Shown here one piece after another: positions 33,085-41,937 of a stretch of 64,000 nucleotides of DNA. Made by a program: the position numbers and the translations under genes. The first letter of the stretch is position 1, and every line of letters begins with the position of its first letter. Source of the DNA: an uncultured Clostridia bacterium (lineage in GTDB: Bacteria; Bacillota; Clostridia; Christensenellales; DTU072); the NCBI GenBank assembly GCA_934274515.1, contig CAKQTC010000002.1:116767-180766 (forward strand). Direction: 5' to 3'. Below the pieces are notes generated by a model, which was not told the origin of the DNA, searched no databases, and was given only the letters and a program-made list of their open reading frames with translations.

Positions 33085-34086
33085 TTACGCCTTCAAACCT
33101 TCTTCAACGGCAACCGCACAGTTAACTGTCGCGCCAACCATCGGATTGTTACCCATACCGATAAGTCCCATCATTTCTACGTGAGCGGGAACGGAAGACG
33201 AACCTGCGAATTGAGCGTCGCTGTGCATACGCCCCATCGTATCGGTCATACCGTAAGACGCAGGACCGGCAGCCATGTTGTCGGGGTGAAGAGTTCTACC
33301 CGTGCCGCCGCCGCTCGCAACCGAGAAATAGGTTCTGCCGTGTTCGATACACCATTTTTTGTAGGTGCCGCTTACGGGGTGTTGGAAACGCGTCGGGTTA
33401 GTCGAGTTACCCGTTATACCGGCGTCAACTTCTTCCTTAATCATAATGGAAACGCCTTCGTTTACGTCATCTGCGCCATAGCAACGAACTTTTGCTCTTT
33501 CGCCGTTGCTGTAAGCGGTTTCTTTCACGACTTCGAGCGTGTCGGTGAACTGATTGTATTTGGTTTGAACGTAGGTAAAACCGTTAATTCTGCTAATGAT
33601 GTAAGCGGCGTCTTTTCCGAGACCGTTAAGGATAACGCGCAGGGGTTCTTTTCTTACTTTATTCGCGCTTCTTGCAATACCGATTGCGCCTTCTGCCGCA
33701 GCAAAAGATTCGTGACCGGCAACGAAAGCGAAACATTTGGTTTCTTCGCGGAGCAATTTAGCCGCAAGGTTTCCGTGACCAAGACCGACTTTTCTGTTTT
33801 CGGCAACGCTACCGGGGATACAGAACGCTTGCAAACCGATACCGATTGCTTCCGCGGCATTTGCCGCTTTTACGCAGTTTTTCTTGATAGCGATGGCGCA
33901 ACCGAGCGTGTACGCCCAAACAGCGTTTTCAAAACAAATATTTTGTACGCCTCTCACGATAGTATCCGGGTCAACGTTTTTGGAAAGACAAATGCTTCTC
34001 GCTTCTTCCAAATCGGCGATGCCGTACTCTTTAAGACAAGCGTTGATTTTATCTATTCTTCTTTCATAGCCTTCAAATGTAACCAT
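33085..34086 (-). CDS. GGGtGRT protein (conserved clostridial family, unknown function)
   Basis: This 333-residue protein carries the family hallmark SVASGGGTGRTLHPDN (about 253-268) and a C-terminal MGLIGMGNNPMVGATVNCAV (about 303-322). The family is known from anaerobic Firmicutes and is regularly encoded next to a NifU-like iron-sulfur scaffold protein, as here (11 bp downstream of it). The function is unknown. The Gly-rich loops suggest binding of a phosphate, nucleotide or cofactor. There are several conserved-looking Cys residues (for example CLSK, CIAIKKNC). AGGTGAAAT precedes the ATG. A strong terminator closes the operon. Confidence 0.85.
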   Translation of the reverse strand: MVTFEGYERRIDKINACLKEYGIADLEEARSICLSKNVDPDTIVRGVQNICFENAVWAYTLGCAIAIKKNCVKAANAAEAIGIGLQAFCIPGSVAENRKVGLGHGNLAAKLLREETKCFAFVAGHESFAAAEGAIGIARSANKVRKEPLRVILNGLGKDAAYIISRINGFTYVQTKYNQFTDTLEVVKETAYSNGERAKVRCYGADDVNEGVSIMIKEEVDAGITGNSTNPTRFQHPVSGTYKKWCIEHGRTYFSVASGGGTGRTLHPDNMAAGPASYGMTDTMGRMHSDAQFAGSSSVPAHVEMMGLIGMGNNPMVGATVNCAVAVEEGLKA

Positions 34087-34097
34087 ATTTCACCTCA

Positions 34098-34793
34098 TTA
34101 TTCCACTCTGGGGTTGATTTTCTTAACGGCTTCGTCGAATCTGCCGTATTTAGCCGTGAACTTCTTAACCGCTTCGTCGGCGGGCATGCCTTTTTGCGTA
34201 ATCGCTTCGAGCATTTGACCGACTCTTATAAATTCGTAACCGATAACTTCGTTGTCCTCGTCAAGCCCGATACGAGTAACGTATCCTTCCGCCATTTCAA
34301 GGTATCTTACGCCTTTCTTGTTGGTCGCGAACATCGTACCGACTTGGCTTCTTAGACCTTTGCCGAGATCTTCGAGACCCGCGCCGACAGGAAGTCCGTT
34401 TTCACTGAACGCGGATTGCGATCTGCCGTAAACGATTTGCAAGAACAGTTCTCTCATTGCGGTGTTGATGGCGTCGCAAACAAGGTCGGTGTTGAGTGCT
34501 TCGAGAATGGTTTTGCCGGTAAGAATTTCCGCCGCCATAGCCGCAGAATGAGTCATTCCCGAACAACCGATGGTTTCTACCAAAGCCTCTTCGATAACGC
34601 CTTTTTTAACGTTAAGAGTAAGTTTGCACGCGCCTTGTTGCGGAGCGCACCAACCTACGCCGTGCGTAAGTCCGCTAATGTCGGCGATTTCTTTCGACTG
34701 AACCCATTTCCCTTCTTCGGGAATAGGAGCGGGACCGTGGTTCGGACCTTTTTTAACGCAAACCATTTTTTCTACTTCGTGAGTATATTGCAC
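34098..34793 (-). CDS. NifU-like iron-sulfur cluster scaffold protein
   Basis: This 231-residue protein resembles the NifU/IscU scaffold fold and has conserved cysteines in WCAPQQGACKL (about 48-58), IGCSGMTHSAAMAAEIL (about 76-92) and DLVCDAI. It is the usual partner of the GGGtGRT protein and is the first gene of the two-gene operon. The start is GTG at 34793, supported by GGAGG 9 nt upstream and a promoter at 34844-34873. The N- and C-terminal parts beyond the scaffold core are not recognised. The pair may assemble or deliver a cluster to an unknown target; this is inference. Confidence 0.85.
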   Translation of the reverse strand: MQYTHEVEKMVCVKKGPNHGPAPIPEEGKWVQSKEIADISGLTHGVGWCAPQQGACKLTLNVKKGVIEEALVETIGCSGMTHSAAMAAEILTGKTILEALNTDLVCDAINTAMRELFLQIVYGRSQSAFSENGLPVGAGLEDLGKGLRSQVGTMFATNKKGVRYLEMAEGYVTRIGLDEDNEVIGYEFIRVGQMLEAITQKGMPADEAVKKFTAKYGRFDEAVKKINPRVE

Positions 34794-34843
34794 AAATAAA
34801 ATCCTCCGTCAATATATTTTTTATTTTTAGTTTTATACCGTAG

Positions 34844-34873
34844 ATTATACCACACCGCGCGGACGCGTTGCAA
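34844..34873 (-). promoter_or_regulatory. Promoter of the Fe-S scaffold/GGGtGRT operon
   Basis: On the minus strand, TTGCAA, an 18-bp spacer and TATAAT. Confidence 0.7.
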
Positions 34874-34890
34874 TCTCTTTTAGACATTTT

Positions 34891-37563
34891 TTAATTTTTC
34901 TTTCCGCCGGAAGAGTTTTCTTTTTCCTCCGCTTCGAGCAAAGCCAGTTTCTCCGCCGCCGTCAGTTTTTTCTTTTTTTCTTTTTTCGAAGTCGAGGAGA
35001 GAAGGGTTTCCGCAGGTTTATCGGTAGAATCGCCGCCTACTTCTTTTTCAAGCGCAAGCAGTTTCTCTTCGTATCCGCGATCGCGCCGCTTGGACGGAAA
35101 CAAACTCCACACCGCCGTTTGTACGAACACGACAAGAATAAAACTGATAAGCGCGCCGCGCGCAAGCATACCGGTAAGTTGCTTGATGATAAGGTTGTCA
35201 CTGATGAAAAACATTCCCATACATACCGAGCCTATCATAAGCGCACTAGTTAGAATAGGCGGGATAACTTCCGTAGCCGTGTCTATCGCGCATGCCTTGC
35301 CGCTTTCGTAGGCGGACCGCTTCTTTTCAAAGGTGTTTGCAAAAAGTATCGCGTAGTCAACCGTGCAACCGAGTTCGACGCTGCTTATGATGACGTATAC
35401 GATAAAGTTGACGCTTTGCCCGAATAAAAAGTTGAACGCAAGGTTAATCCATATACCGAGTTCGATGATGACGATAATTATAAGGCTTTTTAACGGATTC
35501 CGTAAAAGAACGGCGACGACAAGATAAATTATCGCCGCGCTCACCAACGTGACAACCATAAAATCACGCGGCGTTATCTCGCCCATCTCGTTGCTCGAAG
35601 TAATGGTGCCGACAGGATAGTAATTGCTTTTTCCGAAATATTTAACGCACAGAGAAACGATGTCGGAATACGCCTTTTGCGCCTCGTCGTCCTCGGTGTT
35701 ACCGTTGAAACTAATCGTGTAAAGAGTGTACCACTTCCCGTCTACTTTGCGGAAAAGCGAACTAAGTTTGGTTAAATCGACATTGTCGTTAAGCGCAACG
35801 ATTTCATCGCATAACCCTTTGATAATTGCCGCCTGTTCTGCATTTTCTATACCGTAATCACGCAAAAACGACGAAAATTGTTCGTATTTGTCAAGATAAG
35901 AGGTCAGTTCTTTGAACTTCTTGTCCGCGCCGCCGTTCGCTACCGTAAGCAACGCGTCAAGTACGTCCTCGCTTATGTCAACCGCCGCAAACGCGCCCAT
36001 TAACCCCGTTATCCTGTCGGGATTAACCGCTTTTATCTCTTCGATGAACTTCTTTTGAGTTTGACCGCCGATAGGTTTGAGCGGAACCGCAAGAATAAGT
36101 TGATTGCCGAGTTCGGACGCAAGAATTTCTTCGGAAGTTTTCGCCTTTTTTTCGTAAAGTTCGAGATAACTGTATTTGACCTTGCTTTGCGCGATAAAAC
36201 TCGGCACGAGAAGCCCGACCGCAACGATTATGAGGACTATCCTTTGCCACGCCGCAAACCTAGCCACAGGACGCGCAAGTACGCCTTTTTCAACGTTGAT
36301 AGGCCGCTTGTGTTTTTGCTCGCGCTTGGTATTGATTTTTGTCGTTATCGCGGATAAATACGAGTGCGAGGTGCGCAAAATAAGTTTGTCCGCAAGTACG
36401 GTAAGTATCGGTTGAAGAATAAGTACGGTTACCATCGACATGATTACGCCCTTGATGAGTACGTTTGCTATGTCCGTACCGATACGAAACTTCATACAGT
36501 ATAACGCCGCAAATCCGCCCACCGTGGTAAAACCGCTCGCAAGTACGCTCTCGGAAACCTCGGGAAACGCTTTTATAGCCGCGTCGGGAGCAGGAAGAGA
36601 AACTCGATTACGACGATAAACGTGCGTAAAGAATATCGCGTAGTCCATCGTAATGGCAAGTTGAAGTACCGCGCTTATGGCAAAACTGATAATGCTGATT
36701 GACGGGAATAAATAATTCATACCCATACTGACCACTATCCCCACGCCGAGAGTGGATAAAAGAATAAACGGCTCAACATAACTCGATGAACTTAAAAGCA
36801 GTATGATAAGTACGCTGAGTACGCCGCATACGATAAACCACGGCAAGTCTTTCATTGTGTCCGAAAGAAGAGCCTGTGCCGTTTCTGTGGTACCCGTAGA
36901 ACCGTATTTGGTATACCCGAACTCGGATTTAATGTTGTCCAAAAGAGTGTATGCGGCGTCACCCGTATCAACGTCGGTAAAGATAACGAGAACGTAATCG
37001 AAAACGCCGTCCTTATCGGTAGGATGACGTAAGTACTCCTGCATAAGCGCAGTGTCTACGAAGTCAACGTTGAAATAATCGGCAAGTTTTAGAAGAGTGA
37101 GAAGTTTATCCGCGTCGGCATATATTTTTTGATCTTTAATGTTGGAAACAACCCTTTCAAGATAAGTACGGTTTTCGTTGAGAACGGATAAAATGTTTTT
37201 TAGAGAATCGTCGATTTGCTCGAACGAAGAAACCGAACCGTACCAGGTCACCGAAGAAACAGACTTCATCGCAGTCACTTTTTCAACCGCCTTGCGAAAA
37301 GTCGCGACGTCCTCTGCGGAGTTTTCGTCAACGCGCACTACAAGGGTGGCGTTTCCTCGTACGTTAAACTGCTCCTTGAGAAATATAAGCCCACGCTTGG
37401 TGACGGACGAATCGTCAAGATAACTTACCATGTCCGAATTGATTTTGTTGTCATCGGTAACGAGAAATACCGTTCCGATAATCGTCACGACAAAAAGAAT
37501 GGCAAAAGCGAGCAAAAAAACTCCCTTGTATTTTAGTATGAACTTGCCGACCTTTTCCAGCAT
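34891..37563 (-). CDS. MMPL/RND family transporter
   Basis: This 890-residue protein has the duplicated RND layout. Membrane segment 1 (about 12-34) is followed by a large extracytoplasmic loop and a five-helix bundle (about 235-395). Segment 7 (about 435-455), a second loop and a second bundle (about 690-840) follow. The motif TMDYAIFFTHVYRRNR in the first half and VDYAILFANTFEKKR in the second carry the Asp residues of the proton relay. MMPL proteins export lipids and other hydrophobic molecules. The C-terminal 50 residues are cytoplasmic, with KKEKKKKLTAAEKLA. GGAGGAT precedes the ATG. No partner gene is adjacent; the substrate is unknown. Confidence 0.9.
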   Translation of the reverse strand: MLEKVGKFILKYKGVFLLAFAILFVVTIIGTVFLVTDDNKINSDMVSYLDDSSVTKRGLIFLKEQFNVRGNATLVVRVDENSAEDVATFRKAVEKVTAMKSVSSVTWYGSVSSFEQIDDSLKNILSVLNENRTYLERVVSNIKDQKIYADADKLLTLLKLADYFNVDFVDTALMQEYLRHPTDKDGVFDYVLVIFTDVDTGDAAYTLLDNIKSEFGYTKYGSTGTTETAQALLSDTMKDLPWFIVCGVLSVLIILLLSSSSYVEPFILLSTLGVGIVVSMGMNYLFPSISIISFAISAVLQLAITMDYAIFFTHVYRRNRVSLPAPDAAIKAFPEVSESVLASGFTTVGGFAALYCMKFRIGTDIANVLIKGVIMSMVTVLILQPILTVLADKLILRTSHSYLSAITTKINTKREQKHKRPINVEKGVLARPVARFAAWQRIVLIIVAVGLLVPSFIAQSKVKYSYLELYEKKAKTSEEILASELGNQLILAVPLKPIGGQTQKKFIEEIKAVNPDRITGLMGAFAAVDISEDVLDALLTVANGGADKKFKELTSYLDKYEQFSSFLRDYGIENAEQAAIIKGLCDEIVALNDNVDLTKLSSLFRKVDGKWYTLYTISFNGNTEDDEAQKAYSDIVSLCVKYFGKSNYYPVGTITSSNEMGEITPRDFMVVTLVSAAIIYLVVAVLLRNPLKSLIIIVIIELGIWINLAFNFLFGQSVNFIVYVIISSVELGCTVDYAILFANTFEKKRSAYESGKACAIDTATEVIPPILTSALMIGSVCMGMFFISDNLIIKQLTGMLARGALISFILVVFVQTAVWSLFPSKRRDRGYEEKLLALEKEVGGDSTDKPAETLLSSTSKKEKKKKLTAAEKLALLEAEEKENSSGGKKN

Positions 37564-37769
37564 CTATCCTCCGATTAACAAAGCCTATTATAAATAACGT
37601 AATGTTAATACATTCTTAACAATTTTACCATAAGATAACGATAACCGCAAGCATTGCACCCAAACGAACCGAACGCACGCAAAAAAACTTCCCCTGAAGA
37701 GAGGAAGGTGTCGGCTTTGCCGACGGATAGGGAACAACTAACCGTCGCGTTGCCGCCATGCCGACAGAC

Positions 37770-37826
37770 TGTACCGTCCGTCATGTTGAGCGTAGTCGAA
37801 ACATCTAGGCGATAGCCGCAATGCAA
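37770..37826 (-). repeat. Dispersed repeat, copy 1 (inverted relative to 45894)
   Basis: Read on the minus strand this matches 45894-45951 on the plus strand at roughly 50 of 57 positions, including GATGTTTCGACTACGCTCA. The core ATGTTGAGCGTAGTCGAA belongs to a type of short intergenic repeat. A third, more diverged element is at 46031-46070. Confidence 0.75.
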
Positions 37827-37837
37827 CGTCACGTTGC
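37822..37837. repeat. TGCAACGT/ACGTTGC palindrome (copy 2)
   Basis: TGCAACGTCACGTTGC; its reverse complement is found exactly at 45963-45978. Confidence 0.7.
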
Positions 37838-37889
37838 CGCGTTGCCGTTTCGCTAGGCCGTTAGACGTTACCCTAACGCCGAAATGACG

Positions 37890-39698
37890 TTATTCCACAG
37901 TGACGCTTTTTGCCAAGTTTCTCGGTTTATCGATATCGCAACCTTTATAGAGTGCCGAGTAGTATGCGAAGAGTTGCGTAGGGATTACGCTTACGAGCGG
38001 CGTAAGCAAGTCGTTAATTTTTGGTATTTTTATTGTATGGTCGGCTAATGAGAATAATTTTTCGTCGTTGAACGGAGTTATTACCAGTGTTTTTGCGCCG
38101 CGTGATTTAACTTCGGCAAGGCAGGTTGCGTTTTTTTCGAGAGTTTTTTCTTGAGTTATTATAGCGACGACAAGCACGCCTTTTTCGATTAACGCGAGCG
38201 TACCGTGTTTCAGTTCGCCTGCGGCGTAGGCTTCGGAGTGGACGTAACTTATTTCTTTGAGTTTAAGACTGCCTTCTTTTGCGACACAATAATCGATGCC
38301 GCGACCGAGGTAGAAGACACTTTTTGCGTTTACGGTTGATTTTGCTATATTTTTTGCGGAATCGGCGGATATTATCGTTCTGCCGAGTAGCGACGGCACA
38401 GAGCGAAGTTCGCAACGGAGTTTTTCTGCGGCAGTAGCCGAAAAGTCGGGGTTTAGAAGAGTTGCGGCGTCAAGACAAAGCGAGATGAGGCAAGCAAGTT
38501 GACTTGAATAGGCTTTTGTGCTTGCTACCGAAATTTCCGGACCCGCGTTTGTTAGTATCACGTCGTCTGCGATACGAGTAATCGACGAAGACGGGACGTT
38601 GCAAATCGCGACCACCCGCCCGCCCCGCGATTTGACGTGTTTAACCGCGCCGAGAGTGTCCGCGGTTTCACCGCTTTGAGTTACTGCGACAAAAAGAGTT
38701 TTGTTTATAGGATAATCGGAGAACAGGAATTCGCTTGCAGGCTCGGCGTAGCAATCAAGAGAGGGGACGAGTTCACGAAGAATACGCAAAGCGACCAAAC
38801 AAGCGTGTAGGGCTGTGCCGCAACCTATGAATACGATACGGTTTACGGCAGAGATAATCGTCGGATCGAACTTGGTTTCGTATGAAGACAGAGCGCGAGC
38901 GACCGCGTCGGGAATTTCGTGAATTTCTTTAAGCATATAATGCGGATAGCCGCATAAGGAGAACGCGTCCGAAGACGAAGTCGTCACGAAATTACAGGGC
39001 AGTTCGACAAGAGCGTCCGTAAAAACTGCAACGGAAAACGGCGTGACGAAACCGATAGTATCGTCGGGTACGGGCAGACATTCGCAGGCATAACGGGATA
39101 TCCCTGCGAAATCCGAACAAACGTAGCCAAAACCGTTATTATAAGCGGCGACAAGCGGATTGTTGCGCTTAGCGAAGAAGATTTTTCCGTTGTCACGAGA
39201 AGAAACGAGCGCAATCGCAAAAGAGCCTTTAAGGCGAGTTACGGTATCCGAAATAGCGTGAAGAATATCCCCTTTGTGGTAATATTGAATAAGGTTAACG
39301 ATAACCTCGCTATCTGTATCGGACGAAAAAGAGAACCCGTTTGAGATAAGAAAGTGTTTTAAGGAAAGGTAGTTTTCTATGACGCCGTTGTGAACGAGCG
39401 CAAGAGTACCGTCGTTTGAAAGAAACGGGTGAGCGTTTTTATCGTCAGGGGAGCCGTGGGTTGCCCAACGGGTATGACCTATGCAAGGGGAACCGCAAAC
39501 GGTAGGAGAAGAAGAAAGTGCAGAGCGCAAAGCGGAAACGCGACCTTTTTTCTTAATTACGTCCACGCGAAAAGGGGACGAAGAAGACAAAACGGCGATA
39601 CCGCTACTGTCGTAACCGCGATATTCGAGAAAGGAAAGCCCGTCGATAACGGCAGGTACGCAGTCGGAGGAACCGACGCAGCCGAAAATTCCGCACAT
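37890..39698 (-). CDS. glmS: Glutamine-fructose-6-phosphate aminotransferase
   Basis: This 602-residue enzyme makes glucosamine 6-phosphate from fructose 6-phosphate and glutamine, the entry to peptidoglycan amino sugars. The N-terminal glutaminase domain starts MCGIFGCVG with the nucleophile C2. Two SIS sugar-isomerase domains follow (about 280-420 and 450-590), and the end is NLAKSVTVE. The start is the ATG at 39698 because MCGIFG must be N-terminal and AGGAG lies just upstream; the frame is open further upstream without meaning. The leader from the predicted promoter is about 15 nt, too short for a glmS ribozyme. The segment SRGGRVVAICNV is encoded by unusually G-rich codons that create a repeat motif (see 38602). 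Confidence 0.97.
   Translation of the reverse strand: MCGIFGCVGSSDCVPAVIDGLSFLEYRGYDSSGIAVLSSSSPFRVDVIKKKGRVSALRSALSSSPTVCGSPCIGHTRWATHGSPDDKNAHPFLSNDGTLALVHNGVIENYLSLKHFLISNGFSFSSDTDSEVIVNLIQYYHKGDILHAISDTVTRLKGSFAIALVSSRDNGKIFFAKRNNPLVAAYNNGFGYVCSDFAGISRYACECLPVPDDTIGFVTPFSVAVFTDALVELPCNFVTTSSSDAFSLCGYPHYMLKEIHEIPDAVARALSSYETKFDPTIISAVNRIVFIGCGTALHACLVALRILRELVPSLDCYAEPASEFLFSDYPINKTLFVAVTQSGETADTLGAVKHVKSRGGRVVAICNVPSSSITRIADDVILTNAGPEISVASTKAYSSQLACLISLCLDAATLLNPDFSATAAEKLRCELRSVPSLLGRTIISADSAKNIAKSTVNAKSVFYLGRGIDYCVAKEGSLKLKEISYVHSEAYAAGELKHGTLALIEKGVLVVAIITQEKTLEKNATCLAEVKSRGAKTLVITPFNDEKLFSLADHTIKIPKINDLLTPLVSVIPTQLFAYYSALYKGCDIDKPRNLAKSVTVE
38602..38634. repeat. Stem-loop with G-quadruplex-capable loop inside glmS (copy 4)
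   Basis: The perfect 9-bp inverted repeat CAAATCGCG/CGCGATTTG encloses a loop with CCACCCGCCCGCCC (38612-38625). It encodes SRGGRVV in glmS without changing its length, using CGG and GGG codons that are rare in the neighbouring genes. The last G-run has only two G, so the quadruplex pattern is slightly weaker than in the intergenic copies. Confidence 0.65.
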
Positions 39699-39718
39699 TT
39701 TAACTCCTAAGTAATAAC

Positions 39719-39748
39719 ATACTATGCGGAGCGCAGAAAAAATGCCAA
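39719..39748 (-). promoter_or_regulatory. Probable promoter of glmS
   Basis: On the minus strand, TTGGCA, an 18-bp spacer and TAGTAT, about 20 bp before the start codon. Confidence 0.45.
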
Positions 39749-39766
39749 GAAAAGGAGTAAAAATGC

Positions 39767-39794
39767 TAGACAAAATAAAAAAATATGGTATACT
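39767..39794 (+). promoter_or_regulatory. Promoter of tRNA-Thr
   Basis: TAGACA, a 16-bp spacer and TATACT; the -10 box ends 20 bp before the mature tRNA. Confidence 0.6.
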
Positions 39795-39814
39795 AGATAA
39801 TGCTAAAAGCGAAT

Positions 39815-39890
39815 GCTGGTGTGGCTCAGTCGGTAGAGCAGCTGATTCGTAATCAGCAGGTCGCCGGTTCAAGTCCGGCCACCAGCTCCA
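39815..39890 (+). tRNA. tRNA-Thr (anticodon CGU)
   Basis: A complete cloverleaf can be drawn. The acceptor stem GCTGGTG pairs with CACCAGC, the D arm contains GGCTCAGTCGGTAGAGC, and the anticodon arm GCTGA-TTCGTAA-TCAGC has CGT at the anticodon. The T arm is GCCGG-TTCAAGT-CCGGC. The discriminator is T, and the 3' CCA is encoded. It reads ACG codons. It has its own promoter and terminator. Confidence 0.97.
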
Positions 39891-39901
39891 AAAACAGCAG
39901 G

Positions 39902-39930
39902 AAAACGTACAATATTGTGCGTTTTTTTTT
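39902..39930 (+). terminator. Terminator of tRNA-Thr
   Basis: AAAACGTACA/TGTGCGTTTT (one G-T pair) with a 4-nt loop, then a long T-run. Confidence 0.8.
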
Positions 39931-40083
39931 GATTTAATAAGGTTTCGCTAAATTTCAGCGTTCGGGGAGTACCGTTTGTCGGAAAAAGCGGTTTTTCGCG
40001 GCCGAAAAGCGGTGTTCCGATTGATTATAAAATTATTATATGTTAAACTACTCCTTATAAATTATTCAAACACGGAGGGTTGT

Positions 40084-41775
40084 ATGGAAAAATTTGTTAA
40101 AGTAAAGGATTTGCCGTATGAACGCTACGACATACAAAACTTGAAAAAAGCAGCGGAGGAATTTAAGACGCTTGCGTTAAAAGCGACAAACGCAAAAGAA
40201 ATTTACGACGGATATCAGGTTTTTTTAGACGAAATTGAGAAGTTTGGAACGAACGCATCGCTGGCGTACACTCGTTATACGCTAAACACGCGCGACGAAT
40301 TTTACATTGCCGAACAAACGTATTACGACGAAGTCAGACCTATCGCAAGCGCGATTTCCACCGAGATAAGCAACGTTTTACTGGATAGTCCGTTCAAATC
40401 GGAACTGGAAAAACTTTTTCCCGAAACGTTTTTCCCGAACATCGAATGCGAGAGAAAATCGCACAGCGCGGAAACTGTATCGGACGAACAGGAAGAAAAC
40501 GCGATAGTTACCGAATATTCGATGCTTATGTCGCAAATTTCAGTGGATTTCAGGGGCGAAACGAAACCGATAAGTTACGTCCGCGGTTTTATGGAAGACG
40601 CAGATAGAAACGTCAGAAAAGCGGCGTGCGAAGCAATCGGAACGGCACTCGGGAAAGAAAGCGAAAAACTCGACGATATATACGATAGACTAGTAAAAGT
40701 TCGTACCAAAATGGCAAAAAAAATGGGATATAAGAACTTTGTCGAACTCGGATATAACCGTATGGGACGAATAGATTATAACGAAAAAATGATAGCGGAG
40801 TTCCGCAACAACGTGCTAGAAGACATCGTACCGTTAGTGACGAAACTCAAAGCCAAAATCGCGAAAAACCTTAAAATCGACGAGTTCAAATTCTATGACG
40901 ACGGTGTTATCGATTGCGGCAACCCGAAACCGTACCCGGACGCGGAAGGAATACTCGCCGCCGCCAAAGATATGTACCACGAAATGAGCCCCGTTACCGG
41001 TAAGTTTATCGACAAAATGTTAGAAACCGAAGCATTCGATACCAAAGCACGCGACGGAAAATGGGGCGGCGGCTACGCAACTTCGTTTGACAAATATAAA
41101 CAAGCGTTTATTTTGGCAAATTTTAACGGCTCGGCAGGGGACGTTGACGTCGTTACACACGAGTTCGGTCACACGATAGCATTCGATTACGCTATGAACA
41201 GAAAAGAAAAATCCGTGGGAATAGGCTCATGTGAAACCGCGGAAACACACAGTATGAGTATGGAATTCTTGTGCTGGAAATATATGGATAAATTCTTTAA
41301 GAACCCCGACGAATATAAGTATAAACACCTCGTTGACGCGCTTTGCTTTATCCCTTACGGCGTAATAGTAGACGAATTCCAACATATCGTGTACGAAAAC
41401 CCCGATATGACGCCGGAAGAAAGAAATAAGGCTTACCTCGACCTCGAAAAAAAATACAGACCGTATCTCTCGTTCGACGGAATACCTTACCTCGAAAAAG
41501 GCACAAGATGGCAATTCCAAATGCATATCTACGAAACCCCCTTCTACTACGTCGATTACTGCCTCGCTCAGGTGGTCGCTCTCGAATTCCTTACACTCTC
41601 AAGAAAAAACTACGACGATGCGCTAAACCGCTACCTCGAACACGCCAAACGCGGCGGACTCTACCCCTTCGGTAAACTCGTAACCCTCGCCGGTCTAAAA
41701 TCACCCTTCGAAAACGGCGCCCTTAAAGAAATCGGCAATGAAACTCAAAAAATACTTCAAGAACTCGAAAAGTAA
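40084..41775 (+). CDS. pepF: M3 family oligoendopeptidase (PepF-like)
   Basis: This 563-residue zinc metallopeptidase has the catalytic motif HEFGH (359-363) and the downstream Glu ligand region CETAETHSMSMEFL (about 382-395). M3 oligoendopeptidases cut short peptides in the cytoplasm, for example during peptide nutrition. The ATG at 40084 is supported by CGGAGGG; the frame is open 108 bp further upstream but without a ribosome-binding site or family similarity. It is a single-gene unit, convergent with the BspA-like gene and separated from it by a bidirectional terminator. Confidence 0.93.
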   Translation: MEKFVKVKDLPYERYDIQNLKKAAEEFKTLALKATNAKEIYDGYQVFLDEIEKFGTNASLAYTRYTLNTRDEFYIAEQTYYDEVRPIASAISTEISNVLLDSPFKSELEKLFPETFFPNIECERKSHSAETVSDEQEENAIVTEYSMLMSQISVDFRGETKPISYVRGFMEDADRNVRKAACEAIGTALGKESEKLDDIYDRLVKVRTKMAKKMGYKNFVELGYNRMGRIDYNEKMIAEFRNNVLEDIVPLVTKLKAKIAKNLKIDEFKFYDDGVIDCGNPKPYPDAEGILAAAKDMYHEMSPVTGKFIDKMLETEAFDTKARDGKWGGGYATSFDKYKQAFILANFNGSAGDVDVVTHEFGHTIAFDYAMNRKEKSVGIGSCETAETHSMSMEFLCWKYMDKFFKNPDEYKYKHLVDALCFIPYGVIVDEFQHIVYENPDMTPEERNKAYLDLEKKYRPYLSFDGIPYLEKGTRWQFQMHIYETPFYYVDYCLAQVVALEFLTLSRKNYDDALNRYLEHAKRGGLYPFGKLVTLAGLKSPFENGALKEIGNETQKILQELEK

Positions 41776-41859
41776 ACCCCATTTTAAGAACGCTAAATAA
41801 TATAATTCGATACCCCAAACCATAAAATATCGACTAACCTGCAACCAACCCGAAACATA

Positions 41860-41892
41860 AATAACTCCGCGCTAATTTAGCGCGGAGTTATT
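41860..41892. terminator. Bidirectional terminator between pepF and the BspA-like gene
   Basis: AATAACTCCGCGC/GCGCGGAGTTATT forms a 13-bp perfect stem with a 7-nt loop. T-rich sequence follows on the plus strand (TTCATTTT); on the minus strand it follows the BspA-like stop codon by 45 bp. Confidence 0.75.
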
Positions 41893-41937
41893 CATTTTCC
41901 CCCTTAATCTTTATACGTGCAAATCAAATCAGTCGGA

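Larger units (their letters stand above)
37564..37889. other. Non-coding gap with dispersed repeats
   Basis: No gene is supported in these 326 bp. It contains the MMPL leader, small hairpins (for example GTCGGC-TTT-GCCGAC, 37710-37724), a 57-bp dispersed repeat (37770-37826) and a TGCAACGT palindrome (37822-37837). Confidence 0.7.

Noticed and set aside
39698..39760. glmS ribozyme
   Set aside because: The leader between the predicted promoter and the start codon is about 15-20 nt; none of the ribozyme core sequence is present.
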